A stretch of DNA of 64,000 nt, from positions 23,062,899-23,126,898 of the forward strand of contig CM055111.1 of the NCBI GenBank assembly GCA_029204225.1, in the 5' to 3' direction. Below the pieces are notes generated by a model. It ran no database searches, was not told where the DNA came from, and saw only the letters and a program-made list of their open reading frames with translations. This DNA comes from Diphasiastrum complanatum. Lineage: Eukaryota > Streptophyta > Lycopodiopsida > Lycopodiales > Lycopodiaceae. Shown piece after piece: positions 57,061-64,000 of the stretch. The position numbers were made by a program, and so were the translations under genes. Each line of letters begins with the position of its first letter. Within the stretch, counting starts at the first letter, position 1.

Positions 57061-57912
57061 TGCTCGTTGTGCTTATAGAAGTGTAGGTTCTGTTGAATTC
57101 ACACGTGTGGATTGTCCACAACATGTACTTGTGATCTCCTAAGGTGTGTAGATGCACCAAGATCAAGACTAGATTGAGATTCAAGATCAATCTTAGATCC
57201 TATGGCAAAAACACACTACTACATGCATTCAATCACTTCCAACTCTCACTCACACGTGTGGGAAGTGTTCCAAAAGTGTTCTAAGTAAAAACAAGCTGCT
57301 CTCCTCGGGTAGAGAGAGAAAAACATCATGAGGTCTCAGGTAGAGAGAGAAAACTAGAAATTCAATGACACTCAAAATCCACTCAATCTCAAAATCAATT
57401 GGATCCAAATGAGGAGTACAATGATACTAATAGATTCATGAGCTACCACTATGCTTAACTATGATTGGATCACACTCTGCCACCTCTTAATCCTATTGGA
57501 CCATTGATCCATGCACCTTTAAATTCTATTGGACTATATTCAAGCACACCTCAAATTCCTATTGGACCACACATGGTTCCACCTCTAAATCCTATTGGAC
57601 CTCTTAAACTTCATCAAACAAAAGCATTACACTTGTCTACACTCTAATTGGCACAAGTTTGGCCTCCTACTCTATTTTGGCTCAATAGTGGCATTACAAG
57701 TGGAAATGGATAATTTGCCATCTATGCCAAATTTGACCCTATCAACATCCTACACCTAAATGCTTGACTATGAAATTCTATGAGACCCCTATATCAAACA
57801 TTTTGATTTACTTTACAATTCTCCGCACGTGGGAACATCCTCCACACATGTGAGATTCACTTACAAACTTCTATCATAAAAAATAACAAGCTAGATTTTT
57901 GCCAATTTCTCA
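57060..57912 (-). mobile_element. Copia 3' LTR with CCAAT-repeat U3
   Basis: On the minus strand the polypurine tract GAGGAGGAGTG (57923-57913) is followed by TGAGAAATTGGCAAAAATCT, the LTR start at 57912. The start resembles that of the 10873-11524 LTR. U3 holds four 33-bp tandem units with GTCCAATAGGA. A CT-rich leader (TTTTCTCTCTCTACCTGAG) follows. The distal end is not fixed; a 57060 boundary is a guess. Confidence 0.6.
57481..57600. repeat. 33-bp tandem repeat, four copies, CCAAT boxes
   Basis: Units begin with CACCTNNAAA-like strings at 57481, 57514, 57547 and 57580, an exact 33-bp period. Each includes (on the minus strand) GTCCAATAGGA or GTCCAATAGAA, a CCAAT-box core. Confidence 0.85.
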
Positions 57913-58026
57913 CACTCCTCCTCAAAAAATAGCTTGGAAAGGTACTAGATCACTTGAGAAGTTTGTAAATCTTTTTGAGTGGATCCTTTGGTATGCATAA
58001 GAAGTGAAGATCAGCCAAGGGATCCA

Positions 58027-58982
58027 TCATAGTAGAACCCTCACCATATCCATGATAAGATCTCTTTGGTAGAGATCTCTTGCCAATGCCTTTGAAGAGT
58101 GCTCCACCAATATGCCACTATGATCATGGGCTTCCTCCATGCTTGATGATGATCTTTGCTTTGAAAGTTCCACTTGCATGATGGATGCACCATAAATAGA
58201 GAAATCTGAGGCTTCCAAGCCTCATAAGGATCATGGAGATCAAGATCATAAGATGTGAAACAATGATGATTATCAAGATTATGCTTTCTAGCTTGACTAG
58301 TCCACATACAATGAACTATATCCATGATGGATCTAATCTTGATATCAAAGACTATCTTGATCTTTTTTAGGCTAGTTACTCTCTCAAGGATGTAAGTGTC
58401 CACTTTGGATGCTTCACTTAATCTCAAGAGGAGTTTACAATTTGCCTCAAAACATGTGAAAACATGATTTTCAAAAAATTGAGTACCAAGCTCAATCTTG
58501 TTCTTACTAGAACCAAGAGCATAGTTTTGACAATACAATATCTTGCTTTCAAAAAGTATTGGAAACACATCTAAGTCAATAATGACAAGAAACATGTCCA
58601 TACCATAATCATCATACAAAACTAGTATAGCTTTTCTTGAACTTTGAGATCCAAAAAATTCAATGAAGCAATATAGCATTTCAAGCAAAGGAAGAGAAGC
58701 ATATATGAATGTGTTGTAGTAGATACAACATGAAACATGCCCTTCTTTGCCATGTAAGGTGAGCCATAAAGACTCGGCCATGCATCTTGAAGATCTTCTT
58801 GAAATCATATGAAGAAGAAACTCCTCCTCACACATTGGCCCCATCATAACTTGAATACCTTCAAAAAGGATAACATGTGATGCTTCTTGAGAAGCCTTGA
58901 TCTCGGCCACTTCCAAGATTGAATCTTCATGCAATATGACATCTCTATTCACAATCACTTTTGAAATAGAGTGTAAAGACAC
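58027..58982 (-). pseudogene. Copia linker with RT/RNase H remains
   Basis: A 313-codon minus-strand frame begins in the integrase linker (ISKVIVNRDVILHEDSILEV), continuing the frame of the upstream ORF after a single frameshift. MMGPMCEEEFLLHMISRRSS matches in pattern the linker of the 39-kb Copia (EMGPRFEEESPRFFSPRRSQ). The remainder shows weak, frame-shifted likeness to late RT and RNase H (SEASKVD; in another frame EASDFSIYGAS, like DFSIIGYSDS). The RT fingers and palm, including YVDD, are missing. So this is deleted and scrambled pol, not an intact new gene. Confidence 0.55.
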
Positions 58983-60615
58983 TAAAGACCTCCTTGATTA
59001 AAGAGTATCCAATCATGATCCATGAGCTTGGATCATCCTTCCTTCTTGTTTCCAAGGAAATATGTGCAAAGCAAGCACTACCAAGTTCACTAAGGTGATC
59101 AACCTTTGGCTTCATCTTGAATAAAACTTCATATGGTGCTATTCCTTCAAGAGCTCCAATACTCCTCAAGGCTTTGATCTTCAATGAGAATTTCTTCTCA
59201 ACATATGCTTTGAATAATAAGGAATAATCACACACCATAATACTTGAAGAGAGAAGATATGTGTATCTTGTGCGATCATCCTCCTTTGAAATATTGGACA
59301 TATAAGAAACATCAAGAGAGTTTGCACTCTCACTTGGATCCAATTTGTAGGTGCCTTCAAATCTTGATCCATATGCAAGGATCTCACCATCCTTCTTGAT
59401 CACACAATTGTCAATATTGAAATTGACATCAAAGCCACTATCAAGAAGTTGGCCAACACTTAAGATGTTCTTTGTAATCTTTGGGACAAAAAGATCATTG
59501 TTGAGAAAGAGATCTTTAGAAGATACAAGCTTCAAGGGAATAATCCCTACTCCTTCAATATTGCACTCATGCTTACTTGCAAAGTATATGGTCTTCTTGA
59601 CTCCATCATAAGGCAAAATAGATGAAAAAAAGTGCTTGGAGCCACACATATGTGAAGATGCTCCACTATCAATATACCATGAGTCATCCTTGTTGAAGGT
59701 GGAAGAGGAGAAGCTTGATGCCATAAGAGAGCCTTCTCCATCACTTGCAATATAGTCTTCTTTCTCATTGGTGATGTTGGCTTGATTGAGTTGATTCTTA
59801 TTCTTGAAGCAATTGGTGGCATAATGGCCTTTCTTGCCACAATAAAAGCACTTGATCTTCTTCTTCTTGAGATTTGAAGTAGAAGCATGAGAGGTATCCT
59901 CCTCCTCCTCTCCATCTTGGTCTTTAGCTTTGTCATTAGAGAAGTGATGGTGTTTCTTTGTACTCCTCTCTTTGTGCTTGGCAAATAGAACTTTGCCATC
60001 ATCATGATTGGGTGATAGCTTGTCCATCCTCAAGAGTTTGTACTCTTGTCTTGATTCTTCAGAAATAAGCACACTTTGAAGGGCCTCCAAACTTGGTAGC
60101 TCCTCCTTAATGGCATAGGATTGGACAAGGTTGTCATATTCATCTCTCAAGCCATTGAGAATGACTTGGACTAGCTCACTTTGATTGATTGAGTCACCAA
60201 TACATGCAAGCTCCCTATGAATATCCTTGACTCTCAAAACATAATTAGATGCACTCTCATCACTCTTTTGACTACTTTGGAATATTTGATTTCTAAGAGT
60301 GAGGAGCCTAGAGGTGTTCTTAGCCTCATAGATGGACTTGAGACAATCCCAAGCTTCCTTGGATGTAGAACAATCACCAATCTCCCTCAATATCTCATTA
60401 GAGACATTCATCTTAATGTAGTGGAGAGCCATCCTAGCTCTCTTCTTGTATTTTTGTACTTCTTGAAGGACTTGAGGCTCCTCCTCAATCCCAAGTACAA
60501 TGTCCATCACATCTTGGAGTATCAAGATGGACTCCATCCTCAACTTCCATATTAAATAATTGGAAGTAGACAATCTCTCACTTGGTTGCAACAAGTATGA
60601 ACTCATTGAAGTCAT
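58945..60615 (-). CDS. Copia Gag-protease ORF with integrase deletion, intact frame
   Basis: A 556-codon frame from an ATG at 60615. UBN2-type Gag comes first (STSNYLIWKLRMESILILQD; TSRLLTLRNQIFQSSQKSDE), then a zinc knuckle CFYCGKKGHYATNC (about 265), the aspartic protease WYIDSGASSHM (about 314), and its C-terminal part (LVSSKDLFLNNDLFVPKITK, NILSVGQLL). Pre-integrase and almost all of the integrase are removed by in-frame deletions: DRTRYTYLLSS joins early, and KALRSIGALEGIAPYEVL jumps over the catalytic region. Gag and protease thus look capable of expression while replication functions are lost. It resembles the gag at 5489. The next frame overlaps its end by 38 bp. Confidence 0.85.
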   Translation of the reverse strand: MTSMSSYLLQPSERLSTSNYLIWKLRMESILILQDVMDIVLGIEEEPQVLQEVQKYKKRARMALHYIKMNVSNEILREIGDCSTSKEAWDCLKSIYEAKNTSRLLTLRNQIFQSSQKSDESASNYVLRVKDIHRELACIGDSINQSELVQVILNGLRDEYDNLVQSYAIKEELPSLEALQSVLISEESRQEYKLLRMDKLSPNHDDGKVLFAKHKERSTKKHHHFSNDKAKDQDGEEEEDTSHASTSNLKKKKIKCFYCGKKGHYATNCFKNKNQLNQANITNEKEDYIASDGEGSLMASSFSSSTFNKDDSWYIDSGASSHMCGSKHFFSSILPYDGVKKTIYFASKHECNIEGVGIIPLKLVSSKDLFLNNDLFVPKITKNILSVGQLLDSGFDVNFNIDNCVIKKDGEILAYGSRFEGTYKLDPSESANSLDVSYMSNISKEDDRTRYTYLLSSSIMVCDYSLLFKAYVEKKFSLKIKALRSIGALEGIAPYEVLFKMKPKVDHLSELGSACFAHISLETRRKDDPSSWIMIGYSLIKEVFSVFTLYFKSDCE

Positions 60616-61314
60616 GTAAAGTGAAGATAAATAAAAATGATGAACAAAAAATGTTGCTTCTCTCTCACTATAGGATCCAATAATGGTGTGCTACCATCTC
60701 CTATGCAAGATCTTGCAACAAACTATGAGATGATTCTCACTAGCTATCTCAATCTCTCCAAAACTAGATCTACTTCACATCAAATGATGGAGTATGGGCA
60801 AAGTTAGAATCAAACACTCTTAGCACGTGTGAAATACACATTTGACTCAAATATAATGATACTGCATGAAACAAAATGGCTAAGATCTCAAAACAATGCC
60901 TAGATCACATATAGATGAGATTGGTAAGCATTCAACTGTGATTTTGGATCAAACAAGCAATCTCTTGACCAAACCAAATGTGTCCACCCAGGTCTAGGTG
61001 CCCTACCTAACCCTCTTCAAAAGCTTTTAACTTTTGATTGGCTCAACCAAATGGAATGAAATTGATTGCATCAGAAAATAGACAAAACTAGCTTCAAAAC
61101 AAGCTATCTAGCAAGATTTTTGGATCAAACATGAAAGAGGACTCCCAAACTGAAATTGGATGTTCCTCACACGTGTCTGAGCACGTGATTTCGTACAGTA
61201 CTAGGTCAGACCCAATCAATGTCCTTTTGATCTCTTTTGATCCAAAATTGAACAAGATAGCTAGGAAAATGGGCCTTGACAATTTCTAGCTCATCAATCT
61301 AACAAACTGTAATT
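60616..61314 (-). other. Leader and probable 5' LTR remains of the Copia element
   Basis: On the minus strand this precedes the gag ATG. GATGAGCTAGAAATTGTCAAGG near 61290 and CACACGTG-type strings resemble the LTR at 57060-57912 in style, but I could not align the two. A PBS-like string may lie at about 60670-60685. No gene. Confidence 0.35.
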
Positions 61315-61500
61315 GTATGGACAACAAGTATCTGTTTTGGTTCATGTTTGATCAGTATCTCCTAGAATTTGCTCTCATTTTGTATGTAGATGCTGATTTT
61401 TCTACATTGGCAGGATTGTTGGTTTGTCCTCTTTGTAACCAAAGATCAGGGACATGGATTTGGATCTTAAATGATCTGAAATCCTTCACACCATGCACCA
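61315..61500 (+). repeat. U5 fragment of the 10873-11524 LTR family
   Basis: Matches 36057-36246 through TGTATGGACAACAA, TTGCTCTCATTTTGTATGTA, GATGCTGATTTTTCTACATT, TTTGTAACCAAAGATCAGG and GATCTGAAATCCTTCACA. It is a shorter fragment than the copy at 35929-36246 and ends at the same CA. Confidence 0.75.
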
Positions 61501-62317
61501 TGTGTGTGTAAACGCGAACTCCCTAGCTACAATCGGAATTGTTTCTGGTGATAGACCTAAGCCTACCCATCGTCGTGCTCTCCAACTTATCAAACCCTAC
61601 CTAACACCTCCTACCCTGAAATCATTTTGCATACTAACAATGGCTATATGATAGTGGCCATCAACCACCCCATTGTCCAATCTATTGAGAAATTTTCTCA
61701 TTGTTTCAAGTTTGTGAAAGGATCACATTCAATCCAACCTCCTCAGCCAAATTGTGGAATCCTACATAGAATTTTCCAACCCCTCGATTGTGCCATACGA
61801 CTGGCACACGACAATCACCAATTTGTTAGTTCATGCAGAAATCTGCCGTAAAGTGGTCTCCCAGAAAAGAGAAGTATAAGTATGCATATTCCAACAGCAT
61901 GAAATCATTACTAAAATTATATGTCAATGGCCAAGACGAGGATGACTCAGCTGGATCTAATTAGGTGTTTCAATATTCCAATTTGTAACATATCTCTATA
62001 CTTGGAACATTTTTGTATAAATATATATTCATTTAAGTTAAGTCTCCTTCATCAAGTTACTCGAGTCCTTGAGAGAGAAGTGCTAGCTTGATGCATTCTT
62101 CTCTACTATCTAGAACTTAGTCTAGAGCAGACAGTTACAGACTCCAGAACCAGTTCTCGAGGCTGGTGCCAGTTCATTCAAGAATATGGTAGCTTCTGTT
62201 GAGGATGATGAGTCTGAGTATACGTCAAATGACGTTGAGGACTTTGAGCCTGTGTTGCGTACTTGCTCTATAGGGATAGAGTATGTGTTTCCAATTCAGA
62301 GTATTATAGGTAGCAGG
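61501..62317. other. No recognised gene
   Basis: A plus-strand frame at 61627-61851 and an overlapping one with FSNPSIVPYDWHTTITNLLV near 61755-61855 have ordinary composition but no known motif. From 61940 to 62160 there is LTR-like sequence (TATATATTCATTTAAG near 62023). The origin is unclear. Confidence 0.3.
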
Positions 62318-62555
62318 TCCTATATGAGTGTCATGACAGTCCTAGTGCGGGGCACCCAGGCATTCAGAAGACCTATGAGCTTTTTCGTAGGCAATTTTTC
62401 TGGCCCAATATGAAAAAGGACGTCCAACAATATGTAACCACTTGTCAAAAATGTGAAGTAAATAAAGCAGAGCAATTAAAGGCAGGAGGGTTGTTATAAC
62501 CCTTAGATATACTAGCTAGTAAATGGGAGAGTATCTCCATGATATTCGTGACCAA
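62318..62555 (+). pseudogene. Gypsy (chromovirus-type) integrase zinc-binding fragment
   Basis: It reads YECHDSPSAGHPGIQKTYEL, FRRQFFWPNMKKDVQQYVTT and CQKCEVNKAEQLKAGGLL, the HHCC zinc-binding region with H..H and CxxC, then PLDILASKWESISMIFVT, the start of the core. CHDSPxAGHxG is typical of chromoviruses and differs from the Gypsy integrase at 37742. The first catalytic Asp position (MDFVTGLP) reads MIFVT, so it is lost. The match stops at about 62550. Confidence 0.85.
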
Positions 62556-63260
62556 CTCAAAAGATTCACGAAAAATTCGCGGAATAGTGTCTAGGTTAAG
62601 ACTCAGAAATCGCAAAACTATCTCAAAAAGTTCACGAAATATTATAACTAAGCTCAACAATTGTCATCTGTCGCAAACAATTCATGAAAGACAAAAATAT
62701 CGCGAAGAGACAAGTATCGTGAACAATTCGCAAAACATGAAGCTGAGACAAAGAGACAGACTATTGGGAAATATTTCCGAACAAAATTTATTTGAGTATG
62801 AAAACAGACCGTCTATTTAAATGTCAATCATTGTAAACAGAAGGATTTCTATTGTTACAGTAAATAAAAGACCAAAAGACCTGTCCTATAACAATATAAA
62901 TACATTTGCACTACTCGTTGAAAGAAGACTCAATCAAAGACACAACAGCGAGATAAGACAACAAGAGATGTATATTGATGAATCGGATTCATAATTATAA
63001 AAATTTGTTTTTTGATCAATAGTTTCTTATTGTCTAGATTGTCTTAAGTTGTCTCATATTTTTGCATACGGTATCATACTTTCGCATATAAATCTAACAC
63101 ATCCACATATAATCTTCACATGCATATTTAATTAGAATAAATATTGTTCTATTAAGTACATAGATCGGATAAAACTGCGATTGAAGACATGATATTAGTT
63201 TGATTTATTCAAACTTACATCGTGTTCTCTGTGGAAGAATAACTATTATTTTTCCTATAG
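62556..63260 (+). mobile_element. 5' LTR region of a Copia element (start not fixed)
   Basis: It precedes a perfect Copia PBS. A TATA-like ACAATATAAATAC lies near 62890. Upstream, 62556-62740 is a cluster of TTCRCGAA-like motifs. The exact TG start and CA end were not identified. Confidence 0.6.
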
Positions 63261-63272
63261 TGGTATCAGAGC
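63261..63272 (+). promoter_or_regulatory. Primer binding site, initiator tRNA-Met type
   Basis: TGGTATCAGAGC, an exact match to the usual plant Copia PBS. The gag ATG follows at 63376. Confidence 0.95.
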
Positions 63273-63375
63273 TTACAAAATTAAAAGTTGATACAGTATT
63301 ACCTTTGAATCCCTCTCAACATTCTTCATACATCCATCAGCAAGTTGCTATCTGGAGGTTATTCAGAAATAGAAG

Positions 63376-64000
63376 ATGTCGTTGATCACCAATATTCAAG
63401 CTAAGATCACTACAATCTTGGACCCAGAAGGTTCAGACTTCTTGATTTGGAAATTAAAAACTTCACTCTTGTTGAAGGGCAAAGGTCTATGACAATGGGT
63501 AGAATCAATTAAGAAAAAAACAGAAGTAACTCCTGGCAAAGAATTTCGAGAATGGAGTCTAAAAAATGACAAAGCTATAGCAATTATTGTGTCTTCAGTG
63601 CATGAAAATATATGCAGGATCTTACATCAATTTCAAATGCAAAGGATTTATGGGAAGAATTGCAAACCAAGAATGAGACTCAAACTCGTAATCAGATCAT
63701 GTTCTTGGAAGACCAATTAACTTACCTACAGTGGGACGGCAAAGACCTGAACACATTTGTACGAAAGATTAAAGATCTATTTAGTTTCTTGTAGAATTCT
63801 GGTGCAGAAAATACAATTTCTAAGAAAAAACAGCTTAGTTATTTTCTTTGAGCCCTACCCAGATCATTCCACACAACTCGAACCTTATTGGCGAAAGATG
63901 CGACAATGACACTTCAAAAGGCAATAGATGGAGTAAAGGAAGAAGTAGAAGCTCGTGAACGCTATGATGAAAATGGTGATTCAGAAAATGCTCTATTTAC
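63376..64000 (+). pseudogene. Copia gag, runs off the window
   Basis: Starts MSLITNIQAKITTILDPEGS, then DFLIWKLKTSLLLKGKGL and a TGA at about 63490. It continues in other frames with VTPGKEFREWSLKNDKAIA, LTSISNAKDLWEELQTKNET, NQIMFLEDQLTYLQWDGKDL and AIDGVKEEVEARERYDENGD. This is a UBN2-type Gag of a different family from those at 5489 and 58945. At least one stop and two frameshifts lie in the first 400 bp. The remainder is outside the window. Confidence 0.85.

Noticed and set aside
57465-57647. Pro-rich repeat protein (PPLNPIGPL units)
   Set aside because: Arises from the 33-bp CCAAT repeat in an LTR U3; no sign of coding selection, and the functional reading is regulatory on the other strand.
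58041-58982. A 313-codon frame that at first looked like a novel gene captured by a Copia element
   Set aside because: Its start is the integrase linker and later parts show frame-shifted likeness to late RT and RNase H, so decayed pol explains it better.

Overview
The window looks like nuclear DNA from a land plant with a large, transposon-rich genome. It has GT-AG introns, Copia and Gypsy LTR retrotransposons with plant-type primer binding sites, hAT DNA-transposon remains, long (CT)n/(AG)n tracts and one plant-type spliced host gene. The sequence alone does not settle the lineage. The divergent host protein and the heavy TE load would fit a fern, lycophyte or other large-genome plant, but that is inference. 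There are no bacterial operons, no CRISPR array, no recognisable tRNA or rRNA gene.

The one clear host gene is on the minus strand (19871-32834). It is a NAA60/MCC1-like GNAT N-acetyltransferase in five coding exons that join in frame to 296 residues. Its third intron is about 10.4 kb. It is packed with plus-strand (antisense) transposon remains: a Gypsy RT scrap, a decayed Copia element, an isolated LTR with its own PBS, a decayed hAT transposase, and a 570-bp hAT-like non-autonomous element with a perfect 8-bp target duplication.

Layout. 1-4600 holds no gene, only short repeats. 4600-6430 is a Copia gag fused to an antisense Gypsy protease fragment. 6430-9850 holds odd coding scraps, a T-depleted strip and a (CT)52 tract. 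10395-13420 is a minus-strand Copia remnant with its 3' LTR. 14161-17721 is the most complete element, a 3.56-kb internally deleted Copia with both LTRs, PBS and PPT. 19871-32834 is the host gene. 34296-35070 is a decayed methyltransferase-like segment. 35900-43300 is a patchwork of Copia, Gypsy integrase, an 84-bp tandem repeat and another Copia. 43320-50580 holds two related Gypsy elements facing away from each other with abutting 5' LTRs. 50580-57060 holds hairpin repeats, a third Gypsy gag and a long degenerate GACTCGAAAAA-type repeat. 57060-60615 is a minus-strand Copia with an intact 556-residue gag-protease ORF and a U3 carrying four 33-bp CCAAT repeats. 61300-64000 holds LTR and Gypsy scraps and the 5' end of a Copia element that runs off the window.

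Almost all coding material outside the host gene is dead: frameshifts, TGA stops at conserved Trp or Arg codons, lost integrase catalytic residues, internal deletions and nested insertions. The main interest lies in the host gene that survived a TE-filled intron, the recurring LTR R/U5 fragments, the microsatellites that appear to have grown from LTR leader sequence, and two unassigned coding remnants (methyltransferase-like and DGQH-motif). Coordinates of decayed features are approximate unless exact landmarks are stated. All similarity statements are from reading, not from a database search.
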